DNA of 64,000 nt from Eretmocerus hayati. Taxonomy: Eukaryota; Arthropoda; Insecta; Hymenoptera; Aphelinidae. How positions within the stretch are numbered: the stretch's first letter is position 1; every line of letters begins with the position of its first letter. Location of the stretch: positions 89,005,282 through 89,069,281 of the forward strand of contig CM056741.1 of the NCBI GenBank assembly GCA_029851415.1. Reading direction: 5' to 3'. The notes beneath the pieces were generated by a model, which saw nothing but the letters and a program-made list of their open reading frames with translations, did no database searches and was not told the DNA's origin. Shown here piece by piece: positions 12,301 through 25,604 of this stretch. The position numbers were made by a program, and so were the translations under genes.

Positions 12301-14865
12301 TCCAGTACTCGAGGAAACATTCGTGGTCCAGTACTCGAGGTAACACTCGTGGACCAGTACTAGAGGTGACACTCGCGGTCCAGTACTAGAGGTGATACTC
12401 ATGATCCGGTATTAGAGGTGACACACGTGATCCGGTATTCGGGGTGACACTCGTGGTCTAGTAATTGGGGTTATAGTCGACCTCCAATACTCGAGGTGAC
12501 ATTCGTGGTCCAGTACTCGAGGTGAAATTCGTGGTCCAAAACTCAAGGTTACACTCATGATCCGGTATCAGAGGTGACAATCGTGATCCGGTCTTCGGGG
12601 TGACACTCGTGGTCCAGTTCTTGAAGTGATACTCGTGGTCCAGTACTAGAAGTGATACTCAAAGTCCAGTACTGGAGGTGACATTCGTAGTCCAGTGCTC
12701 GAGATGACACCCGTGATCCAGTTCTCGAGGTGATACTCATGGTCCATTACTCGAGGTGACACTCGGAGTCCAGTACTCGAGGTGACACACGTGATCCGGT
12801 ACTCGAGGTGACACTCGTGGTCTAGTAATTGAGGTGATAGTCGAGGTCCAGTACTAGAGGTGACACTCGTGGTCCAGTACTAGAGGTGATACTCGAAGTC
12901 CAGTACTAGAGGTGACCCCCGTGATCCGGTACTCGAAGTGACACTCGCAGTCCAGTACTCGAGGTGATACCCGTGGCCCAGTACTCGAGGTGACACTCGT
13001 AGTCCAGAACTCGAGTCGACATTCGTGGTCCGGTACTCGAGGTTACACTCGTGGTCCAGTACTAAAGGTGTCCCTCGTGGTCTCGTGCACGAGGTGACAC
13101 TCGCGGTCCACTACTAGAGGTGACACTCATGATCCGGTACGAGAGGTGACACTCGTGATCCAGTATACCTGGTGACACTCGCGGTCCAGTACTAAAGGTG
13201 ATATTCGGGGTCCATTTTTCGAGATGACACTCATGATCCGGTACTGGAGGTGACTCTCGTGATCCGGTATTAGAGGCAACACTCGTGATCCGGTACTCGA
13301 GGTGACACTCGAGATCCGGTATTAGGGGTGACACTCGTGATCCGGTACACCTAGTGACACTCGCGGTCCAGTACTAGAGGTGACCCCCGTTTTCCAGTAC
13401 TAGAGGTGACCCCCGTTTTCCAGTACTAGAGGTGACACTCGTGGTCCAGTACTAGAGGTGATACTCGAAGTCCAGTACGAGAGGTGACCCCCGTGATCCG
13501 GTACTCGAAGTGACACTCGTAGTCCAATACTCGAGGTGATAGTCGAGGTCCAGTACTCGCGGTGACATTCGTGGTCCAGTTTCAAGATGACAATCATGAT
13601 CCGGTACTAGAGGTGACTCTCGAGATCCGGTATTAGAGGTGACACTCGTGATCCGGTACACCTAGTGACACTCGCGGTCCAGTACCAGAGGTGATACCCG
13701 GGGTCCAGTGCTCGAGGTGCCATTCGTGGTTCAGTACTCGAGATGAAACTCGTGAATCGGTACTAGAGGTGACAATCGTGATCCGGTACTAGGGGTGACA
13801 CTCACGGTCTAGTACTCGAGATGACTTTCATGATCCGGTATTGGAGGTAACACTCGTGAACCAGTACACGAAGTGACACTCGTAGTCCAGTACTCGAGGT
13901 GAAAGTCTTGGTGCAGTACTTGCGGTGACATTCGTGGTCCAAGTTTCGAGATGACACTCATGATCCGGTACTGGAGGTGAGACTCGTAGTCTAATAGTCG
14001 AGGTGACACTCGTGATCCATTACTCGAGGTGACACTCAGAGTTCAGTACTCGAGGTAACACTCGTGGTCCAGTACTCGAGGTGACACTCGCGGTCCAGTA
14101 CTAGAGGTGATACTGATGTTCCGGTATTAGAGGAGACAAACGAGATCCGGTACTCGAGGTGACACTCGTAGTCTAATAGTCGAGGTGACACTCGTGGTCC
14201 ATTACTCGAGGTGACACTCAGAGTCCAGTACTCGAGGTAAAACTCGTGGTCCAGTACTCGAGGTGACACTCGCGGTCCAGTACTAGAGGTGATACTGATG
14301 TTCCGGTATTAGAGGTGACAGACGTGATCCGGTACTCCAGGTGACACTCGTGGTCTAGTAATTGGGGTGATAGTCGAGGTCCAGTACTCAAGGTGATATT
14401 CGTGGTCCAGTACTCGAGCTGATACTCGTTGTCCAGTACTAGAAGTGACACTCGTGGTCCAGCACTGGAGGTGACACTCGTTGTCCAGTGCTCGAGATGA
14501 CACCCGTAATCCAGTACCCGAGGTGATACTCGTGGTCCATTACTCGAGGTGACACTCGGAGTCCAGTACTCGAGGTAACACTCGTGGTCCAGTACTCGAG
14601 GTGACACTCGCGGTCCAGTACTAGAGGTGATACTCATGATCCGGTATTAGAGGTGACACACGTGATCCGGCACTCGAGGTGACGCTCGCAGTCCAGTACT
14701 AGATGTGACACTCGTGATCGGGTACTCGAAGTGACACCCGTGGTCCAGTACTCCAGGTGGTACTCGTGGCCCAGTACTGGATGTGACACTCGCAGTCCAG
14801 TACTAGAGGTGATACTCGCAGTCCAGTACTAGAGGTGACCCCCGTTTTCCAGTACTAGAGGTGAC
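9302..14865. repeat. 5,564-bp tandem duplication, copy 2
   Basis: This is a second, practically identical copy of 3738-9301 in direct orientation. It ends near 14865: the next bases still match for about 18 bp and then switch to a different part of the unit. Its own 286-bp HOR cluster lies at about 10357-11570. Confidence 0.95.
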
Positions 14866-16830
14866 ACTCGTGGTCCAGTACTAGAGGTGATACTCGAAGT
14901 CCAGTACTAGAGGTGACCCCCGTGATCCGGTACTCGAAGTGACACTCGCAGTCCAGTACTCGAGGTGATACTCGTGGCCCAGTACTCGAGGTGACACTCG
15001 TAGTGCAGAACTCGAGTCGACATTCGTGGTCCGGTACTCGAGGTTACACTCGTGGTCCAGTACTAAAGGTGTCCCTCGTGGTCTCGTGCACGAGGTGACA
15101 CTCGCGGTCCACTACTAGAGGTGACACTCATGATCCGGTACGAGAGGTGACACTCGTGATCCGGTATACCTGGTGACACTCGCGGTCCAGTACTAAAGGT
15201 GATATTCGGGGTCCATTTTTCGAGATGACACTCATGATCCGGTACTGGAGGTGACTCTCGTGATCCGGTATTAGAGGCAACACTCGTGATCCGGTACTCG
15301 AGTTGACACTCGAGATCCGGTATTAGGGGTGACACTCGTGATCCGGTACACCTAGTGACACTCGCGGTCCAGTACTAGAGGTGACCCCCGTTTTCCAGTA
15401 CTAGAGGTGACCCCCGTTTTCCAGTACTAGAGGTGACCCCCGTGATCCGGTACTCGAAGTGACTCTCGTAGTCCAATACTCGAGGTGATAGTCGAGGTCC
15501 AGTACTCGCGGTGACATTCGTGGTCCAGGTTCACGATGACAATCATGATCCGGTACTAGAGGTGACTCTCGAGATCCGGTATTAGAGGTGACACTCGTGA
15601 TCCGGTACACCTAGTGACACTCGCGGTCCAGTACCAGAGGTGATACCCGGGGTCCAGTGCTCGAGGTGCCATTCGTGGTTCAGTACTCGAGATGAAACTC
15701 GTGAATCGGTACTAGAGGTGACAATCGTGATCCGGTACTAGGGGTGACACTCACGGTCTAGTACTCGAGGTGACTTTCATGATCCGGATATGGATGTAAC
15801 ACTCGTGATCCAGTACACGAAGTGACACTCGTAGTCCAGTACTCGAGGTGGAAGTCTTGGTGCAGTACTTGCGGTGACATTCGTGGTCCAAGTTTCGAGA
15901 TGACACTCATGATCCGGTACTGGAGGTGAGACTCGTAGTCTAATAGTCGAGGTGACACTCGTGATCCATTACTCGAGGTGACACTCAGAGTCCAGTACTC
16001 GAGGTAACACTCGTGGTCCAGTACTCGAGGTGACACTCGCGGTCCAGTACTAGAGGTGATACTGATGTTCCGGTATTAGAGGAGACAAACGTGATCCGGT
16101 ACTCGAGGTGACACTCGTAGTCTAATAGTCGAGGTGACACTCGTGGTCCATTACTCGAGGTGACACTCAGAGTCCAGTACTCGAGGTAACACTCGTGGTC
16201 CAGTACTCGAGGTGACACTCGCGGTCCAGTACTAGAGGTGATACTGATGTTCCGGTATTAGAGGTGACAAACGTGATCCGGTACTCCAGGTGACACTCGT
16301 GGTCCAGTAATTGGGGTGATAGTCGAGGTCCAGTACTCAAGGTGATATTCGTGGTCCAGTACTCGAGGTTACACTCATGATCCGGTATTAGAGGTGACAA
16401 TCGTGATCCGGTACTCGAGGTGACACTCGTGGTCCAGTACTCGAATTGATACTCGTTTTCCAGTACTAGAAGTGACACTCGTGGTCCAGCACTGGAGGTG
16501 ACACTCGTAGTCCAGTTCTCGAGATGACACCCGTGATCCAGTACCCGAGGTGATACTCGTGGTCCATTACTCGAGGTGACACTCGGAGTCCAGTACTCGA
16601 GGTAATACTCGTGGTCCAGTACTCGAGGTGACACTCGCGGTCCAGTACTAGAGGTGATACTCATGATCCGGTATTAGAGGTGACACACGTGATCCGGCAC
16701 TCGAGGTGACGCTCGCAGTCCAGTACTAGATGTGACACTCGTGATCGGGTACTCGAAGTGACACCCGTGGTCCAGTACTCCAGGTGGTACTCGTGGCCCA
16801 GTACTGGATGTGACACTCGCAGTCCAGTAC
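14848..16830. repeat. partial, diverged third copy of the end of the 5,564-bp unit
   Basis: From about 14848 the sequence matches copy 2 from about 12847 (offset 2,001). The offset drops to 1,949 after loss of two monomers near 15430, then rises to 2,027 after a gain of three monomers near 16360-16440. It carries scattered substitutions, for example TCCAGGTTCACGATG near 15525 against TCCAGTTTCAAGATG. It is therefore older than the copy 1 / copy 2 duplication. Confidence 0.85.
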
Positions 16831-18679
16831 CAGAGGTGACCTCCGTGTTCCAGAACTAGAGGTGACACTCGTGGTCCAGTAATCGAGGTTACACTCGCAG
16901 TCTAGTACTAGATGTGACACTCGTGATCGGGTCCTCGGAGTGACACCCGTGGTCCAGTACTCCAGGTGGTACTCGTGGTCCAGTACTCGAGGTGACACTC
17001 GTGGTCCAGTATTCGAGGTGATAATCGTGGTCCGGAACTCGAGGTGTTATTCGTGGTCCAGTACTCGAGGTGATATTCGTGGTCCAGTACTCGAGGTTAC
17101 ACTCGTGGTCCAGTACTCGAGGTGATAATCGTGATCCGGAACGAGAGGTGGAACTCGTGGTCCAGTACTCGAGGTGATACTCGTGGTCCAGTACTGGAGG
17201 TGACAGTCGTAGTAAAGTACTCGAGATGACACTCATGATCCGGTACTAGAGGTGACACTCGTGATCCAGTACTTTAGGTGATAATCGTGGTCTAGCACTC
17301 GAGGTGATACTCGTGTTCCAGTACTCAAGACGATACTCGTGGTCCAGTTTTCGAGGTTACACTTGTAGTCCAGTACTCGAGGCCACACTCGTAGTCCAGT
17401 ACTCGAGGTGACACTCGTGGTTCAGTACTCGAGGTGACACTCGTGGTTTACTACTCGAGGTGACACTCGTGGTCCAGTTTTCACGATGACACTCATGATC
17501 CGGTACTAGAGGTGACACCCGAGATCCGGTATTAGGGGTGACACTCGTGATCCGGTACACCTAGTGACACTCGCGGTCCAGTACTAGAGGTGATACTCGG
17601 GGTCCAGTGCTCGAGGTGACATTCGTGGTCCAGTTTTCGGGATGACACTCATGATCCGGTACTGGAGGTGACTCTCGTGATCCGGTTTCAGAGACAACAC
17701 TCGTGGTCCAGTACTCGAGATGACACTCATGATCCGGTACAAGAGGTGACACTCGTGATCCAGTACTCGAGGTGATAATCGTGGTCAAGCACTCGAGGTG
17801 ATACTCGTGTTCCAGTACTCAAGACGATACTCGTGGTCCAGCTTTCGAGGTTACACTCGTAGTCCAGTACTCGAGGTGACAGTTGTGATCAGGTACTCGA
17901 AGTGACACTCGCGGTCCAGTACTAGAGGTGACACTCGTCGTCCAGTAGTCGAGGTTACACTCGCAGTCCAGTACTCGAGGTGATACTCGTGGCCCAGTAC
18001 TTAAGGAGACACTCGTAGTCCAGTACTCGAGTCGACATTCGTGGTCTAGTACTCGAGGTTACACTCGTGGTCGAGTACTAAAGGTGACACTCGTGGTCTA
18101 GTGCTCAAGGTGACACTCGGGGTCCAGTACTCTAGGTGACGCTCATGATTCGGTATTAGAGGTGGCATCGTGGTCCAGTAATCGAGGTGACACTCATGAT
18201 CCAGTATAGGAGGTGACATTCACGGTCCAGTACTAGAGGTGACACTCGTGATCCAGTACTAGAGGTGACACTCATGATCCGGTATTGGAGGTGGCACTCG
18301 TGGTCCAGTGATCAAGGTGACACCTGTAATCCGGTATCAGAGGTGACACTCGTGATCCAGTACTCGTGGTGATAATTGTGGTCTAGCACTCGAGGTGATA
18401 CTCGTGTTCCAGTACTCAAGACGACACTCGTAGTCCAGTTTTCGAGGTTACACTCGTAGTCCAGTACTCGAGGCGACACTCGTAGTCCAGTACTCGAGGT
18501 GACACTCGTGGTTCAGTAATTAAGGTGATAGTCGAGGTCCAGTACTCGAGATGACAATCGTGATCCGGTACTCGAGATGACACTCGTGGTCCAGTACTCG
18601 AGGTGACACTCGTGGTCCAGTACTAGAAGTGACACTCGGTGTCCAGTACTAGATGTGACACTCACGGTCCAGTACTAGG

Positions 18680-18880
18680 GGTTACACTCGACGTCTAGTA
18701 CTAGAGGTGACCCCCGTGGTACAGTACTAGGGAAGACACTCGTGGTCCAGTACTCGAGGTGACATTCGTGGTCCAGAACTCGAGGTGACATCCGTGGTCC
18801 AGTACTCGCGGTTACACTCGACGTCTAGTACTAGAGGTGACCCCCGTGGTACAGTACTAGGAAAGACACTCGCGGTCCAG
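18680..18880. repeat. two further copies of the GACGTCTAGTACTAG module
   Basis: The three-monomer module seen at 2874-3070 recurs at about 18680 and 18810, ending in TACAGTACTAGG with GAAGAC or AAAGAC. It lies in a different domain from the first pair. Confidence 0.7.
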
Positions 18881-19396
18881 TTCACGAGGTGACAATCGTG
18901 GTCCAGTACTCGAGGTGACACTCTTGGTCCAGCACTCGAGGTGATACTCGTGTCCCGGTACTCAAGACGACACTCATGGTCCAGTACTCGAAATGACATT
19001 CGTGGTCCAGTACTCGAGGAGACATTCGTGGTCCGGTAATAGAATGACACTCGTGTCCCAGTGCTCGAGGTGATACTCGCGGTCCAGTACTAGAGGTGAC
19101 ACTCATGAGCCGGTAATCGAGGTGACACTCGTGATCCGGTACTCGAGGTGACACTCGTGGACCAGAACTCGAGGTGATACTCGTGAACCAGCACTCGGAG
19201 TGATACTCGTGGCCCAGTACTCGAGAAGACAATCGTGGTCCAGTACTCGAGGTGACACTCGTGGTCCAGTATTCGAGGTGATAATCGTGGTCCGATACTC
19301 GAGGTGACACTCGTGATCCGGAACGAGAGGTGGAACTCGTAGTCCAGTACTCGAGGCGACAGTCGTGATCGGGTACTCGAATTGACACTCGCGGTC

Positions 19397-21541
19397 CAGT
19401 ACTCGAGGTTACACTCGCAGTCCATTCCTGGGGTTGACACTCGTGATCGGGTACTCGAAAAGACACCCGTGGTCCAGTACTCCAGGTGATACTCGTGGCC
19501 CAGTACTAGATGTGACACTCGCAGTCCAGTACTCGAGGTGATACTCGTGGCCCAGTACTTAACGTGACACTCGTAGTCCAGTACTCGAGTCGACATTCTT
19601 GGTCCAGTACTCGAGGTCACACTCGTGGTCGAGTACTAAAGGTGACACTCGTGGTCTAGTGCTCAAGGTGACACTCGTGGTCCAGTACTCTAGGTGACGC
19701 TCATGATCCGGTATTAGAGGTGGCATCGTGGTCCAGAAATCGAGGTGACACTCATGATCCAGTATAGGAGGTGACACTCACGGTCCGTGACACTCGTGGT
19801 CCAGTACTAGAGGTGACACTCGTGATCCGGTATTGGAGGTGGCACTCATGGTCTAGTACTCAAGTCGACACTTGTTCTCCGGTATTAGAGGTGACACTCG
19901 TAGTCCGGTACCCGAGGTGACACTCATGATCTAGTATTGGAGGTGACACTCGCGGTCCAGTACTAGAGGTGACACTCGTGGTCCAGTACTAGAGGTGACC
20001 CTCATGATCCGGTATCAGAGGTGACACTCGTGATCCGGTACCCGAGGTGACACTCATGATCCAGTATAGGAGGTGACACTCACGGTCCAGTACTAGAGGT
20101 GACACTCGTGGTCCAGTACTAGAGGTGACACTCATGATCCGGTATTGGAGGTGGCACTCGTGGTCCAGTGATCAAGGTGACACCTGTAATCCGGTATTAG
20201 AGGTGACTTTCGTGATCCAGTACTCGAGGTGATAATCGTGGTCTAGCAGTCGAGGTGATACTCGTGTTCCAGTACTCAAGACGATACTCGTAGTCCAGTA
20301 CTCGAGGTTACACGCGTAGTCCATTACTCGAGGCGACACTCGTGGTCCAGTACTCGAGCTGACACTCGTGGTTCAGGACTCGAGGTGACACTCGTGGTTT
20401 ACTACTCGAGTTGACACTCGTGGTCCAGTGCTCGAGGTGACACTCGCGCTCCAGTACTAGAGGTGAACTCATGATCCGGTATTAGGGGTGACACTCGTGA
20501 TCCGGTACACATAGTGACACTCGCGGTCCGATACTAGAGGTGATACTCGCAGTACAGTACTAGAGGTGACCCCCGTGATCCGGTACTCGAAGTGACACTC
20601 GTAGTCCAGTACTCCAGGTGATAGTTGAGGTCCAGTACTCGCAGTGACATTCGTGGTCCAGTTTTTACGATGACAATCATGATCCGGTACTAGAGGTGAC
20701 ACTCGAGATCCGGTATCAGGGGTAACACTCGTGGTACAGTACTCGAGGTGATACTCGTTGTCCAGTTCACGAAATGACACTCGTGGTCCAGTACTCGAGG
20801 TTACACTCGAGGTCTAGTACTAGATGTGACCCCCGTGTTCCAGTACTAGATGTGACACTCGTGGTCCAGTACTCGAGGTGCCATTCGTGGTCCAGTACTC
20901 GAGGTGAAGATCGTGATCCGGTACTAGAGGTGACAGTCGTGATCCGGTACTAGAGGTGACACTCACGGTTCAGTACTCCAGGCGATACTCGTGGCCCAGT
21001 ACTGGATGTGACACTCACGGTCCAGTACTCGAGGTGATAGTCGTGGGCCAGTACTCGAGGTGATAGTCGTGGTCCAGTACCCGAGGTGACATTCGTGGTC
21101 CAGTACTCGAGGTGAAAATCGTGATCCGGTACTCGAGGTGACAATCGTGATCCGGTACTAGAGGTGACACTCACGGTCCAGTACTCGAGGTGACACTCAA
21201 GATCCGGTATTACAGGTGACACTCGTGGTCAAGTACTCGAAGTGATATTCGTGGTCCAGTACTCGAGGTGCCATTCGTGGTCCAGTACTCGAGGTGAAGA
21301 TCGTGATCCGGTACTAGAGGTGACAATCGTGATCCGGTAATGAAGGTGACACTCACGGTTCAGTACTCCAGGTGATACTCGTGGCCCAGTACTGGATGTG
21401 ACACTCGTAGTCCAGTACTCGAGATGATACTCGTGGCCCAGTACTCGAGGTGAACTCCTGGTCCAGTACTCGATGTGACACTCGTGATTCGGTATGAGAG
21501 GTGGCATTCGCGGTCCAGTACTAGATGTGACACTCATGATC
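19397..21541. repeat. 2.1-kb block, repeated at 36849-38993
   Basis: This block matches 36849-38993 at a constant offset of 17,452 bp. It includes the 16-bp truncated monomer GGTCCGTGACACTCG near 19782. Scattered single-base differences exist (for example GGGCCAG against GGTCCAG near 21034). The first ~1.4 kb also recurs at about 25.6-27.0 kb (offset about 6,213) and 45.3-46.6 kb (offset about 25,795). Confidence 0.85.
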
Positions 21542-21668
21542 CGGTACTAGAGGTGACACTCACGGTCCAGTACTCGAGGTGACACTCAAGATCCGGTATT
21601 ACAGGTGACACTCGTGGTCAAGTACTCGAAGTGATATTCGTGGTCCAGTACTCGAGGTGCCATTCGTG

Positions 21669-22732
21669 ATCCAGTACTCGAGGTGATAATCGTGGTCAAG
21701 CACTCGAGGTGATACTCGTGTTCCAGTACTCAAGACGATACTCGTGGTCCAGTTCTCGAGGTAACACTCGTAGTCCAGTACTCGAGGCGACAGTCGTGGT
21801 CCAGTACTCGAGGTGACACTCGTGGTCCGGTACTCGAGGTGATACTCGTGGTCCATTACTCGAGGTGACACTCAGAGTCCAGTACTCGAGGTAACACTCG
21901 TGGTCCAGTACTCGAGGTGACACTCGCGGTCCAGTACTAGAGGTGGCACTCGTGGTCCAGTGATCAAGGTGACACCTGTAATCCGGTATTAGAGGTGACA
22001 GTCGTGATCCAGTACTCGTGGTGATAATCGTGGTCTAGCACTCGAGGTGATACTCGTGTTCCAGTACTCAAGACGATACTCGTGGTCCACTTTTCGAGGT
22101 TACACTCGTAGTCCAGTACTCGAGGCGACACTCGTAGTCCAGTACTCGAGGTGACACTCGTGGTTCAGTACTCGAGGTGACACTCGTGGTTCACTACTCG
22201 AGGTGACACTCGTGGTCCAGTTTTCACGATGACACTCATGATCCGGTATTAGACGTGACACCCGAGATCCCGTATTAGGGGTGACACTCGTGATCCGGTA
22301 CACCTAGTGACACTCGCGGTCCAGTACTAGAGGTGATACTCGGGGTCCAGTGCTCGAGGTGACATTCGTGGTTCAGTACTCGAGGTGGAAGTCGTGGTCC
22401 AGTACTCGCGGTGACATTCGTGGTCCAGTTTTCGAGATGACACTCATGATCCGGTACTGGAGGTGACTCTCGTGATCCGGTATTAGAGACAACACTCGTG
22501 GTCCAGTACTCGAGATGACACTCATGATCCGGTACTAGAGGTGACACTCGTGATCCAGTACTCGAGTTGATAATCGGGGTCAAGCACTCGAGGTGATACT
22601 CGTGTTCCAGTACTCAAGACGATACTCGTGGTCCAGTTTTCGATTTTACACTCGTAGTCCAGTACTCGAGGCGACAGTCGTGATCGGGTACTCGAATTGA
22701 CACTCGCGGTCCAGTACTAGAGGTGACACTCG
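21669..22732. repeat. 1,064-bp block, copy 1 of 4
   Basis: Starts at ATCCAGTACTCGAGGTGATA and is matched at 24541 (offset 2,872), 33624 (offset 11,955) and 35780 (offset 14,111). It carries GTTCCAGTACTCAAGACG, TCCCGTATTAGGGG and TCCAGTTTTCGATTTTACAC. It departs from the 24541 copy near 22732. Confidence 0.85.
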
Positions 22733-24540
22733 CAGTCCATTCCTGGGGTTGACACTCGTGATCGGGTACTCGAAAAGACACCCGTGGTCCAGTACTCCAG
22801 GTGATACTCGTGGCCCAGTACTGGATGTGACACTCGCAGTCCAGTACTCGAGGTGATACTCGTGGCCCAGTACTTAACGTGACACTCGTAGTCCAGTACT
22901 CGAGTCGACATTCTTGGTCCAGTACTCGAGGTTACACTCGTGGTCGAGTACTAAAGGTGACACTCGTGGTCTAGTGCTCAAGGTGACACTCGTGGTCCAG
23001 TACTCTAGGTGACGCTCATGATCCGGTATTAGAGGTGGCATCGTGGTCCAGAAATCGAGGTGACACTCATGATCCAGTATAGGAGGTGACACACACGGTC
23101 CGTGACACTCGTGGTCCAGTACTAGAGGTGACACTCGTGATCCGGTATTGGAGGTGGCACTCATGGTCTAGTACTCAAGTCGACACTTGTTCTCCGGTAT
23201 TAGAGGTGACACTCGTGATCCGGTACCAAAGGTGACACTCATGATCCAGTATAGGAGGTGACACTCACGGTCCAGTACTAGAGGTGACACTCGTGGTCCA
23301 GTACTAGAGGTGACACTCATGATCCGGTATTGGAGGTGGCTCTCGTGGTCCAGTGATCAAGGTGACACCTGTAATCCGGTGTTAGAGGTGACACTCGTAA
23401 TCCGGTACTGTTGTGACACTCGCGGTCCAGTACTAGAGGTGACACTCCTGATCCGGTATGAGAGGTGACATTCGTGATACGGTACCTGAGGTGACACTCG
23501 TGGTCCAGTACTCGAGGTGCCATTCGTGGTCCAGTACTCGAGGTGAAGATCGTGATCCGGTACTAGAGGTGACAATCGTGATCCGGTACTAGAGGTGACA
23601 CTCACGGTTCAGTACTCCAGGCGATACTCGTGGCCCAGTACTGGATGTGACACTCACGGTCCAGTACTCGAGGTGATAGTCGTGGTCCAGTACTCGAGGT
23701 GATAGTCGTGGTCCAGTACCCGAGGTGACATTCGTGGTCCAGTACTCGAGGTGAAAATCGTGATCCGGTACTCGAGGTGACAATCGTGATCCGGTACTAG
23801 AGGTGACACTCACGGTCCAGTACTCGAGGTGACACTCAAGATCCGGTATTACAGGTGACACTCGTGGTCCAGTACTCGAAGTGATATTCGTGGTCCAGTA
23901 CTCGAGGTGCCATTCGTGGTCCAGTACTCGAGGTGAAGATCGTGATCCGGTACTAGAGGTGACAATCGTGATCCGGTAATGAAGGTGACACTCACGGTTC
24001 AGTACTCCAGGTGATACTCGTGGCCCAGTACTGGATGTGACACTCGTAGTCCAGTACTCGAGATGATACTCGTGGCCCAGTACTCGAGGTGAACTCCTGG
24101 TCCAGTACTCGATGTGACACTCGTGATTCGGTATGAGAGGTGGCATTCGCAGTCCAGTACTAGATGTGACACTCATGATTCGGTATTGGAGGTGACACTC
24201 GTGATCCGGTACTGTGGTGACGCTCATGATTCGGTATTAGAGGTGGCACTCGTGGTCAAGTAATCGAGGTGATAATCGTGGTCCAGTACTCGAGGTGACA
24301 CCTGTTATCCGGTATTAGAGGTGACACTCGTGATCCGGTACCCGAGTCGACACTCATGATTCAGTATTGGAGGTGACACTCGCGGTCCAGGACTAGAGGT
24401 GACACTCACGGCCCAGTACTCGAGGTGACACTCAAGATCCGGTATTACAGGTGACACTCGTGGTCCAGTACTCGAAGTGATATTCGTGGTCCAGTACTCG
24501 AGGTGAAGATCGTGATCCGGTACTAGAGGTGACACTCGTG

Positions 24541-25604
24541 ATCCAGTACTCGAGGTGATAATCGTGGTCAAGCACTCGAGGTGATACTCGTGTTCCAGTA
24601 CTCAAGACGATACTCGTGGTCCAGTTCTCGAGGTTACACTCGTAGTCCAGTACTCGAGGCGACAGTCGTGGTCCAGTACTCGAGGTGACACTCGTGGTCC
24701 GGTACTCGAGGTGATACTCGTGGTCCATCACTCGAGGTGACACTCAGAGTCCAGTACTCGAGGTAACACTCGTGGTCCAGTACTCGAGGTGACACTCGCG
24801 GTCCAGTACTAGAGGTGGCACTCGTGGTCCAGTGATCAAGGTGACACCTGTAATTCGGTATTAGAGGTGACAGTCGTGATCCAGTACTCGTGGTGATAAT
24901 CGTGGTCTAGCACTCGAGGTGATACTCGTGTTCCAGTACTCAAGACGATACTCGTGGTCCAGTTTTCGAGGTTACACTCGTAGTCCAGTACTCGAGGCGA
25001 CACTCGTAGTCCAGTACTCGAGGTGACACTCGTGGTTCAGTACTCGAGGTGACACTCGTGGTTTACTACTCGAGGTGACACTCGTGGTCCAGTTTTCACG
25101 ATGACACTCATGATCCGGTATTAGACGTGACACCCGAGATCCCGTATTAGGGGTGACACTCGTGATCCGGTACACCTAGTGACACTCGCGGTCCAGTACT
25201 AGAGGTGATACTCGGGGTCCAGTGCTCGAGGTGACATTCGTGGTTCAGTACTCGAGGTGGAAGTCGTGGTCCAGTACTCGCGGTGACATTCGTGGTCCAG
25301 TTTTCGAGATGACACTCATGATCCGGTACTGGAGGTGACTCTCGTGATCCGGTATTAGAGACAACACTCGTGGTCCAGTACTCGAGATGACACTCATGAT
25401 CCGGTACTAGAGGTGACACTCGTGATCCAGTACTCGAGTTGATAATCGGGGTCAAGCACTCGAGGTGATACTCGTGTTCCAGTACTCAAGACGATACTCG
25501 TGGTCCAGTTTTCGATTTTACACTCGTAGTCCAGTACTCGAGGCGACAGTCGTGATCGGGTACTCGAATTGACACTCGCGGTCCAGTACTAGAGGTGACA
25601 CTCG
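24541..25604. repeat. 1,064-bp block, copy 2 of 4
   Basis: Matches 21669-22732 with few changes, for example GGTTTACTAC near 25063 against GGTTCACTAC near 22191. It runs straight into the block that also follows copy 4 (CAGTACTCGAGGTTACACTC then CAGTCCATTC). Confidence 0.85.

Larger units (their letters stand above)
1..16830. repeat. left satellite domain
   Basis: This part is set apart by recurrent variants that I did not notice elsewhere in the array: GTCTAGTAATTG followed by GGGTGATAGTCGAGG, GGAACGGTACAAAAGG, GAGGAAACCTTCGTGG, and the E-box-containing ACACACGTGATCC. Higher-order offsets here (286, 364, 1,560 and 5,564 bp) are exact multiples of 26, so the register is very well kept. The right border is approximate: the last clear homology to the 5,564-bp unit ends near 16830. 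Confidence 0.7.

Noticed and set aside
16940..17125. Plus-strand open frames (also at 45307, 49774, 50950, 51614)
   Set aside because: They arise where local indels or GTGATA/GTTAT variants remove the TGA; the translation is only shifted satellite.
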